From: Diabrotica undecimpunctata
Lineage: Eukaryota; Arthropoda; Insecta; Coleoptera; Chrysomelidae
Length of the DNA: 64,000 bases
Direction of reading: 5' to 3'
Assembly (NCBI RefSeq): GCF_040954645.1
Contig: NC_092806.1
Coordinates: 161,816,328 to 161,880,327, forward strand
The translations under genes and the position numbers were made by a program. Under the pieces are notes generated by a model. That model saw nothing but the letters and a program-made list of their open reading frames with translations, ran no database searches and had not been told where the DNA came from. Below are positions 32,290 to 44,105 of the stretch, in pieces (the first letter of the stretch is position 1; the number at the start of each line of letters is the position of its first letter).

Positions 32290-32900
32290 TAAATACGCTG
32301 GCAATAACACCTGGAAAATCTGGGCATGCATACTTACGAACTGTCTAAGATCAAGATACATACAAGACCACTGGAATACAGAAAACATAATTCTCATTCA
32401 TAAGAAAGGTAGCAAAGAGGATATCAAAAACTACAGACATATACAAGATATTCATAAAAATTATCAACAACATATTAACAAACCCGTTGGAAGTGGAGTA
32501 GAGCTAAAGAACATAAAAAACCGCATACAAATACCGTACAAATACAGCATTTATCTTCATAGATTTCAAGAAGTCTTTTGATACTATATATCCCAAGGCA
32601 TTAATACAAGCTTTGACCAACCACGGCATAGACAAACCGTACATAGAAACTTTAGCAAATATATACAGACAAGCAAAAGCTAAGTTAAAAATTTATGAAA
32701 ACACTCCAGAATTTCCCACTACCAGAGGCGTCCGATAAGGAGACGCAATATCACCAAAGTTCTTCATCAATTAATGCAGAATACCTTAGTCATTTAAGAT
32801 TTGCAGACATCGTTCTGATTGCTAATAATCCGGCAGAACTACAAAAACTTATAATCGACCTAAATGCAGTACAACAAAAACCACGTACAACGAGCTAGTG
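32290..32900 (+). mobile_element. LINE reverse-transcriptase fragment (decayed)
   Basis: Frame-shifted pieces read ILIHKKGSKEDIKNYR, AFIFIDFKKSFDTIYPKAL, then TPEFPTTRGVR-stop-GDAIS (box B with an in-frame stop) and LSHLRFADIVLIANNPAEL (palm; YADD reduced to FAD). The TTRGVRQGD wording differs from families A to E, so this is probably a further LINE family. No ends are visible. Confidence 0.7.
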
Positions 32901-33109
32901 GATATCCAAGATGTAATAATAAACAACACTGCACTTGAGACAGTAGATGAGTATGTATAACTGGGACAATATTAATACATCTGGCTCCTTACTTCCAGAA
33001 ATCAACAGAAGAATAAAACTAGCTTGAATCAACAGAAGAATGAAACCTCCCCTTTTGATACGACGTCAGCTTCGGCTCTCTTCTTATTTCACTAGAGTTT
33101 CCACCAATC

Positions 33110-33263
33110 CAAAAAATTCAGTAATGAAACTAATCAATATTATCCATTAAGTTCCTGAAAATAGAGACAGATTTTTGTACCCTCTTTCACAATTAGTAAA
33201 ACCTTTGTTAACAAATATAGACGTAAAAAAGAAGAATACAAGCAAATTCTTTACACCGACGCC
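33110..33263 (+). mobile_element. RNase H fragment of an I-type LINE
   Basis: The plus strand reads FLYPLSQLVKPLLTNIDV, then after a frame change EEYKQILYTDASKDGET. TDASKDGE is the first RNase H motif (catalytic Asp) of I-clade LINEs and parallels FTDASKDEE in the copy at 50805-52133. It is abutted by a minus-strand family A LINE. Confidence 0.5.
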
Positions 33264-34650
33264 TCAAAAGATGGAGAAACTCAACCGTTTCCATCTCTCT
33301 CTGTTGTCCCATTCTCCATCGTTTAGACCTCTCTTACTCATGGCGTCGTCTACTTCGTTCCTCCAGGAATTTTGGGATCGTCCTCTTTTCCTCCTTCCTA
33401 TGGGGCTCCATTCGGTTATTCTCTTTATCCATCTGCTGTCGTTAATTCTTCTTACATGTTCATACCACTTTAGTCTTTTTTGTTCTATATATGTTAGTAT
33501 GTCTGTTTCTATTGATGTTCTTTGCTTTATTTCGTCATTAGTTCTCCTATCTATTCTTGTTACTCTGCAGTATCTTCGCAGGCATTCCATCTCTGTTGCT
33601 ACTATCTTACTGCTGTTTTTCTTGTTTATAATGCAATTTTCAGTCCGTTATGTTGTAATACTTCGCACTAATGTTTTATAAATCTGCGTTTTTGTCTTAA
33701 AGAACAACCCTGCAGGAGCCCTTTTGATGTGGTGAAGTCTCCTATGATTCTTGTTTCCATTTTAATGGACACTTTATTTTCTTTATACAGAGCTTTTGTA
33801 GCTTCTATGAGTTCCGTCTGTATTTCTAATTTGTACATTGCCTCCCATAGTTCTGACCTTGGTACAGAGTCATACGTCTTTCTCAGGTCTACAAATGCCA
33901 AATGTATATCTCTATTTTTTGGTTTTTTCTTTTCAAACAGTTGTTTCAGTGTGTATATGTGGTCTATGCATGATCTTCCTGTCGTGAAGCCTGACTGATC
34001 CTCCCCGATTTTGCCTTTTACCGCTTGCTCTATCTTTTCTCGCAGTATGTTCCCATATAATCTTCCTATTGATGATATTACGCTTATTCCTCTGCAGCTT
34101 TCGCATCGTTTTCTATCTCCTTAGTTAAATATAGATATGCCTCCATCCATTCCTTTGGGAGCTGTTCTTCACATATGGCTTTCTGAAATCATCATCCGGT
34201 GTAATTTTTTTGAGCCGTACTTTATAAGCTCAGGTGAGATGCCTCCGGGTCCTAGTGCTTTCTTATTTTTGATTGTTGTTATGGCCTTTCTCATTTCCCT
34301 ATCTGTTATTTTTAGTTCTTGTTGTGTGGATCTGCTTCGTCTTCGCCTGTTTTCTTTTCCAATAAATTGTGATCTTTGTTCTGTTAACAGTTCTTTGTAA
34401 TAGTCCTTCCATTCTTTGTCCTGCATATTTCTCGATTTAATTGTTTCTTTTGAGTTTTGTTTCAATCCTCTCAGTATTTTCCATGACTTCGAAGTTCTTG
34501 TACCTCCTATGTATGTTTCAATATTTAGGCAGGTTCTTTCCTATTCTTCATTCTCTTATTGTGTTATTTGTTTTTTCACTTTTCTATCTTTTTCTCTGTA
34601 TTCTTTATAAATTCATCGTTGATTGTAGTCAGCCATTTTCTGTATTCATC
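33264..34650 (-). mobile_element. RTE-type LINE (family A, copy 3)
   Basis: Minus strand, 5' to 3': a linker ETYIGGTRTSKSWK (about 34530-34490), KEWKDYYKELLTEQRSQF-like residues, GPGGISPELIKYGSK (34465-34169), FVDLRKTYDSVPRSELWEAM (33901-33840) and GLLQGCS. Then, after a deletion that removes the FADD palm box, MECLRRYCRVTRIDR, RLKWYEHVRRINDSRWIKR and GRRKRGRSQNSWRNEVDDAM (33590-33264). The blocks are in different frames. Its 5' edge meets a family E copy near 34650. Confidence 0.8.
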
Positions 34651-34659
34651 TTCAAAGTT

Positions 34660-35290
34660 CTTAAACATATGTTCAAGTTCTTTTTTAGTTCTTGTTAAGA
34701 GGACTGCATCATCTGCGTACGCTATACATTGCTGTTACTGTAGTGGAAAATGGTACTCGTAGTTTGGATCTTACTTTCTCTCATTATTGCCTCCAAGACA
34801 AAGTTAAAAAGCTCAGTAGAAAGTGGTTCCCCTTGTCTTAATCCTCTTGTAACCGAAAACAGATTTGACATACTTCCTTCAATAACCACTCTATTGCTTT
34901 TGTATTTGTTAGCGACATTTTCAATAATTTTATCAACTTTTTTGATATTCCTAAATTTTGTAGAGCTTTATACAACTTTTCCCGATCGATAGAGTCATAC
35001 GCCTGTTTAACATCAATGAAGAGCATGTGGAGTCCTAGGTTTTGTTCGTAACTGTTATTTTGTATCAATTTTAAGGTAAATATTTGATTCACTGTGGATC
35101 TTCCTGTTCTAAACCCTCCTTGCTTACTATGCCATTGTCGTATTTTTTCAATCTATTACGTATGGTCTTTGCTAATATTTTGTACATAACATCCAGTAGC
35201 GCTATCCCTCTGTAATTTTCACAAATGGTTGTGTCACCTGTCTTATGTATTGGGCAAATTACGGCATTACTTTATCTCTCTGGCATCTGG
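34660..35290 (-). mobile_element. Family E LINE fragment
   Basis: The minus strand encodes LKLIQNNSYEQNLGLHMLFI, DVKQAYDSIDREKLYKALQN (35092-34990), a degraded GDPLS box near 34830, and an AYADD box near 34710-34735 with TRTKKELEHMFKNFE. Wording is nearly the same as in the plus-strand copy at 49370-50792, so the two are one family. Upstream (35100-35290) the minus strand still reads the RT finger region in other frames. Confidence 0.75.
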
Positions 35291-35299
35291 CAGTAGAAC

Positions 35300-36200
35300 T
35301 TAAAAGTATTTAATTTAAATGTAATATAACAGACGTTTTACCCGTTTCAATGGTCCTAACTGTCAGGACAGTTAATTTCAATAAAAAAATGATAGAAAAG
35401 AATAGATTTTCAGATTACCTAACGAAATAACACAAATAATAATATTTATTATGCTTTTATGTTGTTAAAACACTGGCTCAAAAACCAATCTAATAGAAAA
35501 CAATTTGTTTCAAGAACCACTACACTACCTTGGAACTCCCTCGTACAAAAACGAATTATATCGACATTTTCCCGTGAACTTTAATAAACGAATAACGACA
35601 AATACTTCTCCACGACAATTCCACGAGGAATAAATAATATTTAATTGACAAGGGTCAAATAGAGAAGCAATATAATGGTTTAATGTAGTGAAACTCGAAT
35701 CCAAACAGGACATAACCGGAAAAAATGCTCAGGGCTGTGGCAGTAAAGGGTGGAAAATTATAGTGGAATATATAAAACAAGGCAGGAATTGAGTAGATAC
35801 TTAGGATTTATTAGCTACTTGTTCTGTTTATGATTTAATCGTACCAGAGTCGTACTAATTTGCAGCTAAAGTTGAATTGTCGACGTAAAATTGAGTGGAA
35901 GGAGTCACTAATATTTTACAATGCTTTCATTTGTCTGCTATTACCAATGATGTAGCCTTAAGTGTTTATTACTAAACTTGTTTTCTACTTTAATACATAA
36001 TTGAATTGGTTTTAATGTTTTTGGGGTTATATTAGTCCCATTTATTATATTACACGCTGTTTAATTATTGATGTATCAGTAAAATCTGAACTATTATTCC
36101 AAATAACGTTTTGTTTGCCTGGTAAACATTTTTACACTGTAACCCGAAAGGTTTAGTTTTCTTTCTTAACAGTGTGCCACTATCTGTTTATGAAAATTTA
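35300..36200. other. Non-coding stretch, nothing recognised
   Basis: AT-rich, without a supported ORF, RNA gene or repeat partner in the window. Confidence 0.4.
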
Positions 36201-36225
36201 TTCATTCAACCAAAAATTTTTATTT

Positions 36226-36650
36226 AAGAACTACAGAAAAATTAACCTATTAATCACAACACTAAAATTAACAACAAATAAACTTAATGAAATTATACCA
36301 CTAACAGGAGAACAACAAGGTTTTAGGATGGGAAGATTATGCACCAAAGTTATATTTATAATGAGGCAAAAGCAAGAGAAATCAGTAGAATACAGCAAAT
36401 AGGTATATTTATGATTCGTTGACCTTAAGAAGTCATTTGGCTGGGCCAAAATAAAGGACGTTATCCACTTATTGTACGCAAAAGAGAGATACCTCTAGGA
36501 ATAATCAAAACGATCGAATATATCTAGGTACCAGAATAACACAATAAAAGTATAAGTAAAAGAAGAACTAACTGATCCAATTGAAGCTGGAATGGGATAA
36601 GACAGTGGGATTCCGTGTGGTCTTTATTGTTCAAAATAACCATGAATGAA
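36226..36650 (+). mobile_element. LINE reverse-transcriptase fragment
   Basis: The plus strand reads NYRKINLLITTLKLTTNKLN, GEQQGFRMGRLCTKVIFIMR and KQEKSVEYSK, then a stop, FVDLKKSFGWAKIKDVIHLL, and after a shift PIEAGMGIRQ and WSLLFKITMNEI. These are RT fingers, box A and box B of a LINE. The palm YADD is not found downstream. Old, truncated copy. Confidence 0.7.
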
Positions 36651-36949
36651 ATTTCCTTCCTTCAGTTCTATCATATACATCTCTATAGCTCTTGTCTACA
36701 GAATAATTCTGTCGTGTTTGGGAGAGACATGATAACTCCAAAATAGAAAAAATTTTATTAGTCCTGCCTTGCATTTTGTTTTTGATGTATTTTCGTTTGA
36801 TCTGACTATGGTATGTCCGTCACGTCTAGAAAACGTGCTACGGCTTGGTATAATATCGATAAGTCCCTATTATTCAAATTTTATTTAGTATAGTCCAGTT
36901 AAAATATTATATCATGTACCCGAAAACAAAACTTTTCACGTCACTACTA

Positions 36950-37130
36950 CTGTGATGTCAAGTGATTATTGATCAGTGTAATAGTGTCTGAGTCCTCGGC
37001 AGACTGAGACCTCGGAAGACCTGAAGAAGACATCAGAGAGGAAAGCTCGGCACAATGAAAATCAACCCTGTTCAACTCGGAAGACTGGTGAGTTTAATAT
37101 TAATTTTCATAATATTATTAATCTTAGCTC
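36950..37130 (+). repeat. Penelope-type terminal-repeat fragment
   Basis: Shares GACCTGAAGAAGACATCAGA and the following GAAAGCTCGG with the repeats at 30790-31050. CTGAAGA lies at 37021-37027 and GACATC at 37029-37034, but the 3' strand of the stem is deleted, so the hammerhead-like core is broken here. Confidence 0.5.
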
Positions 37131-38035
37131 TAGGTTTAATTGTACTAACTGCGGAAATCTTTTGAAACATTATTAGACTCATCATAGTAATTACAGTTTT
37201 TTGAATTTCAAGACCCTTTAAAGTATCTTTACAGTAATACAGAGCTGCTGAATGGGTTTAAAATGGTTTACAGGATGCTGCTGCAGCCATTAATGCATAA
37301 GCATGCTACATAATTAAGTTAAAAATAGTGGATCTTTTTGACTCAATCGTCAAAACTTGACAGATAACAACAGAATGTGCCAAAACTGTGCCTTTTTTTC
37401 AACTGTTGAAGTTTTTTACTATAAATCATTGGTGTTGCAACTTTGTAAAATTTGCAGTGGTGAGTAGTAATGCCGCAAATAAATAAATAAATAAAATCGT
37501 CTGTAAATCTAGCTCAATTCTGTTTTGTTTCATCCCCAATCAAACTACAATGTGTATATTATAAAATCATGAGCAGAACACGAGATGGAACTGGCTGGGG
37601 TATGTAAATGAATAAATCTAATCAAGTGGGGGATTCACCTCACAACCTACATCATTTATGTGATTATTAACCGCGTAATAGAGAAGTGCGTAAACGAGAA
37701 AACATCGTTAAAATTTTGATAGACCTTAACATCGTTAAAACTCTAGTATGTGCGTTGAATATATTCGAATGAAAATATTAATATGGTAAATATTTTGATA
37801 GAAAATATTTATAAATAAATTGAAGGTAGATATGTAAAATTGGAAGTGTGGATATTGATACCAAATAGATCTTGATAAGTGCAAATTGATATTTGCACTT
37901 CAATCAAAATGTTTTTTTTTTTGTTAGGACGTTTATTTTTTAAAAGATAGTTAGTTTTTCCTTTTTTTCTTTTTTCGCCTTAGTCGTTCTACGTTTGTAA
38001 TCGTTGTAACCCACTGGATATTTAATATTTGCGAT
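37131..38035. other. Non-coding stretch with a short AAAT microsatellite
   Basis: An (AAAT)n run lies near 37477-37496. Otherwise no gene or element is recognised. Confidence 0.4.
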
Positions 38036-38099
38036 CTATTCAGAGTCCAAAGACTTGTATCCTCTTCCCATCAGTTTTCTTCTTTCTACTTTTTTTTTT

Positions 38100-38187
38100 T
38101 TCATAGTAGTTGCTAAGAATCGATTTACGTGGCGACTTCTCTGTGAGCAGGCCAAAAGGATTGTCGAGTCAATTATGATGGTGATGA
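38100..38187 (+). mobile_element. Possible LINE 3' end with GAT-type tail
   Basis: The plus strand reads VVAKNRFTWRLLCEQAKRIV and then ATGATGGTGATGAT. Position and tail resemble the 3' end of family D (ARNRTEWRQIV... plus GAT repeats). The fragment is short. Confidence 0.4.
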
Positions 38188-38274
38188 TATTCGGAATCCA
38201 AAGGCATATGTTTTCATCAGATACATGTAATAAGAACACCAATTGAAAAATCAAACAAATATAATATAACACTT

Positions 38275-38388
38275 TGGAGAGCTATGGTAGATTAGGAGAA
38301 GGCATTTGACTCCATAGAAATTTAGAGCATCTTTAACGCCTTAAACAACAATAGAATTGATGACCGATATAAAAAAATCATTAAGTAT
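38275..38388 (+). mobile_element. Short LINE RT fragment
   Basis: Reads EKAFDSIE (RT box A) and IFNALNNNRIDDRYKKIIKY with in-frame stops. It stops abruptly at TATACAGGGTGAG (38387-38400), the end of a TA-flanked element. Confidence 0.55.
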
Positions 38389-38705
38389 ATACAGGGTGAG
38401 TTTTTAGTGCGACATCGATCGATAATTCCATTATGGTATAGAATATCCAAAAACTTACTTAGAAAAAATGTAGGCAACGATATTCTCGTTACTTGAAAAA
38501 TATGTGGAATTCTACAGGGTAATTAATAACTACATGGTATGGCAAACACACAATTTGTTAAACGGACACCTTATATATTATTTAAAATTTGTATATTTCT
38601 TATAATTCTTGTTCTTATAGTATTGAGTTTTGTAATACTATACAGAGTATTTAACAAGTTATGACCATTTTTATTTCGAAATTTCTATGAAATCAACACC
38701 ATGTA
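38389..38705. other. Sequence left of the long-TIR element, beginning with CAGGGTGAG
   Basis: It begins at 38392 with a TA-flanked CAGGGTGAG end and has a second CAGGGT at 38515, so it is likely a MITE fragment of the same group. I cannot find the matching right end. Confidence 0.4.
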
Positions 38706-39018
38706 GGTATATAAAGAAGTAATACATAAACAATTAATTATTTCATATAATAAAGTAAACAATATATTTTAGTTTTTAAACTAAGTTTAATTGAAATCAT
38801 TGACAAAAATTTGTATACAGGGTGAACTACAAAACAAAATTACGATTTTCTCAATTTTCCACTCACCCTATATTTTATTTTTTAGAAATATTGTATTTAT
38901 GATACTCTTTGATTTTTATATAGTAGTCCCTATACCTTAACTCATTATTTGCCGAGATATTTTAAGTTTTCTTCGAATTTCAGAAAAAACATTCAATTTT
39001 TGTAATTAGAAATAAGTA

Positions 39019-40950
39019 TAGATTAGTACCTCGACATACGAGTGTAATTCGTTCCATAATCTTGCTCGTATGTCAAATTGCTCGTATGTCAAAGCAATTT
39101 TCCCCATTGAAATTAACTGAAATGTCATTCGTTCCAGTCCCCAAAAAACACGTTGGTTGTTTTTGTTAAGTGTTTTTAAATAAAAAAAAAATGTATTTAA
39201 AAGAAGAAACGTTTATTTATAAGTAACAAAAAATACATACATACATCTTCTGTAAAAACATAAGAAAAAGTGAAGTGCTTACGGAAGCGCTTAATTTTCG
39301 TCAGTGGTCTTCGCTTTTTTCGTCACACTTTGCTCATTATCATCTGCAGATCGTTTAAAAAAAGCTTGTTTCTTCCTCCCTTTCAAAATATTGCGGAAAT
39401 GGGTTAGACAAGTTTCGTTGAACAACACCGATGCACGACCAGTTGTAACTTTTTCGGGGTAAATTTTATCCACGAACTCTGCAACTTTCTCCCACATTCC
39501 CAGGATCTCCTTTACATCTCTTGTAGAGACAACGTCATCCAATTCTGACTCCTCTTCAAAACTAATTTTTCGTTGAACCACCGTATGCTGCTGCGAATTT
39601 AGTTCGTCTAACTCCTCGGCTGTCAGCTTCTGAGACTGTTTCTCGACAAGTTCGTTCACATCTCTTTTATCCACCAGACCCATGGATTTTCCAAGAGAAA
39701 CAATCTCATCTACCACTGACACTTCGGGTTCCAGTCCTTCGTAGGCCCTTTCATCTACAGCCTCAGGCCACAGCTTCTTCCATTCAGAGGTTAAGGTTCT
39801 TGTTGTAACACCTAGCCAGGCCTGCTCAATACTTCTTAGACATATAATTATGTTAAAGTGGTCCTTCCAGAACTCTCGAAGGGTAAGGTTTGTGTTCTCC
39901 GTCACTGTTTGGTGGGTGAGAAGGGGCATTATCGAGAACAAGAAGGATTTACATGTGTAGGTTGTTTCGCTGTAGATATTTTTTAACAGAAAGGGCAAAC
40001 ACCAGGTTTATCCACTCCACAAACAATTCCCTGGTGACCCACGCCTTTGGATTTACCCTCCACATAACTGGCAGTTTTTCTTTTAAAATCTTATGACTTA
40101 ACGGTTCTGGGATTTTCTAAATACTACAATAGAAAAGGTTTGATTTTACAGTCGCCACTCGCATTGGCGCAAAGTAGTAGAGTTAATCTATCTTTCATAG
40201 GTTTCTTACCTGGCATCGTCTGCTCCTCTGCCGTTATGTAAGTCCTATTCGGCATCTTTTTCCAGAAAAGCCCTGTCTCGTCACAGTCGAAGACTTGCTG
40301 GGGGATGTATCCTTTGGCTTCTATCAGTTCGGAAAACGTTTTGATGTAAACCTCATCTGCTTTCACATCCGAACTTGCTGCCTCACTATACCTGACGACG
40401 GAGTGAATGCCGGTCCGTTTTCTAAAGTTGTCAAAACAGCACCGACTGGCTTTAAGTGAGTCTTCCGATTCCTCATTTGTGGAAATGTGTGGGATCTGCT
40501 TCAGCAAATCTTCGTAAATCGCTCCTGCCTTCTCGCATGTGAGGCTTTGTGTTAAGGTTTCTCCTTGAAGCTGCTTCTCTGTCACCCACACCATGAGTAG
40601 TTTCTCCATCTTTTCATGGAGAGAAGTCCAAAGCTTAGAAATTATTGTAACGCCCTTAGCTGGCAATATACCATTTATTACCTCCTTCAGTTTAAGTACA
40701 GTACATATCATTGATGTGGTACGCCCGTACATCCTCGCCAAGTCAGTTACTCGTACACCTTGCTCATGTTTTTCAATGATTTCACGTTTTAGTTCAATAG
40801 ATATCATCTTCTTCGAACCCATGGTTGTAAAAATAAATATAATATTGTAATGAACAAAAAGGACAAAACGCGAACCCAACTTATCAACACTACTTCGAAA
40901 ATGAGGGAAACAAGCAAAAAAAGACACACTGGGGTCTATAGTAAAAATTT
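39019..40950 (-). mobile_element. Tigger (TIGD1-like) DNA transposon, internally deleted
   Basis: One end is clear: TACCTCGACATACGAGTGTA at about 39027-39046, with TCGTATGTCAAA repeated inside it, as in Tigger1-type termini. The matching inverted end expected near 41000 is missing or eroded. A TIGD1-like transposase runs in minus sense from 40822 to 39291. The element sits inside the long-TIR element at 38706-42484. Confidence 0.75.
39291..40822 (-). pseudogene. TIGD1-like (Tigger) transposase, with a deletion in the DDE domain
   Basis: The start is ATG at 40822, giving MGSKKMISIELKREIIEKHE, a pogo HTH, then VTDLARMYGRTTSMICTVL. The second HTH region and FRKRTGIHSVVRYSEAASSD follow, then VFDCDETGLFWKKMPNRTYI (first Asp) and LTLLLCANASGDCKIKPFLL. 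The frame closes at 40124 but homology continues to ILLVLDNAPSHPP (second Asp, near 39945). Immediately after, a deletion of about 50 codons removes the LPPNTTSLIQPMDQ segment with the third Asp, joining to VTENTNLTLREFWKDHFNI in another frame. The C-terminal tail (39900-39291) is open. Without the third Asp it cannot be active. Confidence 0.85.
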
Positions 40951-41200
40951 ACACAGTGTAAATTACACCGACATCGAGAGTGCAATATGGTTAGTATTAG
41001 AATAAAATATTCCTAACTGCCGATTGTGATACGCAATTAATAATAACTAAAAGGCCATTTGTGTCAGTTACAAAGGTAAAATCGTAGGCTTTGAAAAAAT
41101 GACAGTTTTCATTTTATTAAACCGTAAACGGTATTAAAATGACAGTTTTCATATTATTACCTTTTTAATCGGTCTGTGTGGCTTGGCTTTATTGTTAAAA

Positions 41201-42021
41201 ATGAATTTTTCTATAGAAGAGTTAAGAGATATGATCTGGGTAGTAGGAGAAAGTTCGAGAAATTGCTTACTTGCATCCAGAATATATACCGAGCGATATC
41301 CTGAACGGAGGAAGAAAAACGCAAAAGCTTTTGAAAAATTAATGGATTGTTTTGTTCGCACTGGGTCCGTTGTATATTAAAAATATGATAGAACCAAAAC
41401 TGTTCTAAGTGAAGAAAAGGAAAAAGATGTACTGATAGCTACTACTGAAGTTCCCCACATCAGCACTCATGAAATTTTACGACAACATTAATCAATGGTC
41501 TCAACATCAAGTGCAAAGAGACAAATTTTTTTCGATTATGTGCTTTTTGGAGATGAGTCTACATTTCACAAAAATGGAACGGTGAATCGGCATAATTTTC
41601 ATTACTATGCATCAAACAATCCCTATTTTGTTAAAACTTATAGTCAAACTAAGTGGTCTATAAATGTTTGGGGTGGTATTGTTGTCGATTATGTAATTGG
41701 CCCACATTTTTTTGACGGTCGTGTGAATGGTGTCATATATCTGGATTCTCTAAATATCATTTGCCAATACTACTGCAAAATGTACTGCTTAATATTCGAC
41801 AACGAATATGGTTTTTACACGACGGTGCTCCAGTTCACCACACTGCTCCTACTCACAATCATCTAAATAATAACTTTCCTGAGAGGTGGATAGGTAGAGG
41901 AGGACCAACTGTTTGGCCACTGCGATCACTGGAATTCTCCACAATTGATTTTTTCGTGTGTGGCTATATAAAAGAGCTTGTATGCCAGAAGTCTCCAACA
42001 ACGCCAGATGATATGATATGA
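41201..42021 (+). pseudogene. Tc1/mariner-like transposase of the DD41D type (broken)
   Basis: The start is MNFSIEELRDMIWVVGESSR (41201), the N-terminal domain that databases call DUF4817. It is followed by SRIYTERYPERRKKN, a stop at 41378-41380, VLSEEKEKDVLIATTE and HISTHEIL. The catalytic part reads VLFGDESTFHKNGTVNRHNF (first Asp), WSINVWGGIV and VIGPHFFDGRVNG, then after a frameshift WFLHDGAPVHHTAPT (second Asp), RWIGRGGP and FSTIDFFVCGYIKELV. There are 41 residues between the second Asp and the final Asp, the spacing of the DD41D (rosa-like) group. Stops and frameshifts near 41380, 41490, 41755 and 41866 make it inactive. Confidence 0.8.
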
Positions 42022-43083
42022 AATGAAATGATATGAAATAGAATAACAGAAACTTTTAACAAAATTGACTTACAATGTGGCTCGGTTATTTGAATATCGG
42101 TTAGAAACTTGTATAGACGTTGAAGGTGGACATTTTGAACATTTACTTTAGACTCATTTCCTTAATATCACAATAATTGTTACATTCATTACATATTACT
42201 ATGGTTTATATTTTTTGTTAGTTAGTAAAAATATCTCGGAAAATAATGAGTTTAGGTATAGAGAATGCTATATAAAAATGACAGAGTATCATAAATACAG
42301 TATTTTAAAAAAATAAAATATAGGGTGATGCTTTTAAAAAAATTGAGAAAATCGTAATTTTGTTTTGTAGTTCACCCTGTAGACACATTTTTGTCAATGA
42401 TTTTAATTAAACTTAATTTAAAAACTACAATATATTGTTTACTTTATTACATAAAATAAATAATTGTTTATGTATTACATTATATATACAGGGTGGTCCT
42501 TAAGTAATTGTACAAACGAAAACCGTAAACTCTACATTTTAAAATATTACGATTTAAGCCAACTTGCTTTAATAAAATGTTGATATTAAGAAAGATACAG
42601 GGTGTTAAAGTGGAAATTTAAAATTCTATTTTTCGCTATAACTTTAACGTTTGTACATATTTTTGGACAAAAATTTATAATTGAATGCTTTAAAACAGGA
42701 AAAATTATAATTTTATACAAACTTTACTGTAACTGATAGAGGGCGCCACATATGCCACATGTGTGGCATAGATTTGAGCTTAACTTTTTTGCTCTTAAAG
42801 TTAGCTCTAATTGTGTTAAAAAATATTAAAGATACATTATTTTTACAAGAAAAAGGTATACTTGTTGATAACCTCAAAATTTAACCGTTTTCGAGATATT
42901 CGCATTTTATAAGTCAGCTGCATAATAATTCTTAGTTGTAATATTTGTGCGGTGAAGCACTGAATACCTGTAGATAAGCATAATTCACAGTTTATTCTTA
43001 TTACAACAACTCAAAGATGATAATGTTACATTACAAAATTTTTGTTATGGCTGCTAAATGTCTTATGAAAATATTCTTTATCT

Positions 43084-43180
43084 TCTTCTTTAGGTGCCGT
43101 GTCCGTATTCAGACGTTGGCCGTCATCATGTTTACAGTTTCCCTTTTAAATCGCTTCTTAAGTTTCTATACCTACTGGAG
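43084..43180 (-). mobile_element. Family B LINE 3' tail, nested
   Basis: The minus strand ends with a NIR-like tail codon series followed by CACCTAAAGAAGAAGATA, the GAA-repeat 3' end typical of family B. Only about 90 bp remain. Confidence 0.5.
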
Positions 43181-43859
43181 TTGTATTACTTTTTCCCCAT
43201 TGTAAAATGCTGAAAACCCAAAATATGTGATTTATGTAAGATGGTACACTACCACATTCTAGAGAGAAGGCAGTGAGAACATACTTAAATATAACTGTTC
43301 TGAACGTTGGATTTATCGTGGCAGTCAAATTCTTTGCAATGTGGTGAGATATTGATACAATTATTTATAATTATATTATATAATTATTTAATTTATAAAA
43401 AATCCCAAAAGAATACTTATCATTCATTACGTAAATTATTTAACCATTTTTATTAGGACAATTAGAAACTAAAGCCCAGGTATTGAATAACACATATGTG
43501 TCTTGTTTCATAATACTTTTGCTATCAATCTAACCTTAAAGACTCAGCATTTTTACAAAAACATCATCGTTGGCCTAATAACCGATATTGTTATAAATAT
43601 AATAAACACACAGGTAATTTAGTTTAGCATAATATTAGTTAGTTAGTTAATCATAATAGATCATTTGTTCGAGATGTAATTATAGTTACTCGTAATCTGT
43701 AACGTAATCATATAAATAAGTAATGACATCTATAGGTTATTCCGTGTTTATATAAGTAACCAATGAATCAAATACATCACAGTTTAACCTCTGCCACAAA
43801 TAAGATGTAGTTCCCTAATATACCATAAGGTTTGGATATGAATCCAAAAGAATATATTC

Positions 43860-44105
43860 ATCCATTATACATTATAGCCACCACGTAGCCCAGAATTTAA
43901 TCCGCTTGATTTTGGTGTATGGGGCGTATTAAAACGACGTGTCTATAAGAATCCCATAAACATTCGCAACCAACTATGAGAAGAAATAAATACTGCAGCA
44001 GTTTCTTTAGAACCAATGATTCTATTTAACATGAGACGATCTTTTATGTAATATATTGACAAATGTATTAAAGAAAATGATGGACATATCGAACATTTAC
44101 GTTGA
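43860..44105 (+). pseudogene. Transposase C-terminal remnant of the second long-TIR element
   Basis: The plus strand reads SPEFNPLDFGVWGVLKRRVY (final Asp segment), NPINIRNQL, a stop, EEINTAAVSLEPMILFNM, and after a further stop KENDGHIEHLR with a stop at about 44105. This matches the C-terminal end of the transposase at 41201-42021 (STIDFFVCGYIK; GGHFEH-type end), so the two elements belong to one superfamily group. Confidence 0.65.

Larger units (their letters stand above)
38706..42484 (+). mobile_element. Long-TIR Tc1/mariner-like element (DD41D type), split by a Tigger
   Basis: Inverted repeats of about 275 bp (38706-38980 and 42210-42484) share AATACATAAACAATT, CAGGGTGAACTACAAAACAA and CTCATTATTTGCCGAGAT-type sequence. 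A CAGGGTG motif preceded by TA lies 108-109 bp inside the outer edge on both sides (38818 and 42379). The interior has a plus-strand transposase remnant (41201-42021) and, inserted in minus sense, a Tigger (about 39019-40950). The outer ends have lost their CAGGGTG. Confidence 0.7.

Noticed and set aside
33175..33681. A 168-codon plus-strand frame rich in Leu and Ser, looking like a membrane protein
   Set aside because: It is the antisense of the family A LINE C-terminal domain (GRRKRGRSQNSW) and hydrophobicity arises from the complement of basic codons.
40928..41200. Right TIR of the Tigger element
   Set aside because: I looked for the complement of TACCTCGACATACGAG and did not find it; a TACACCGACATCGAG-like string near 40970 is too short and not properly placed.
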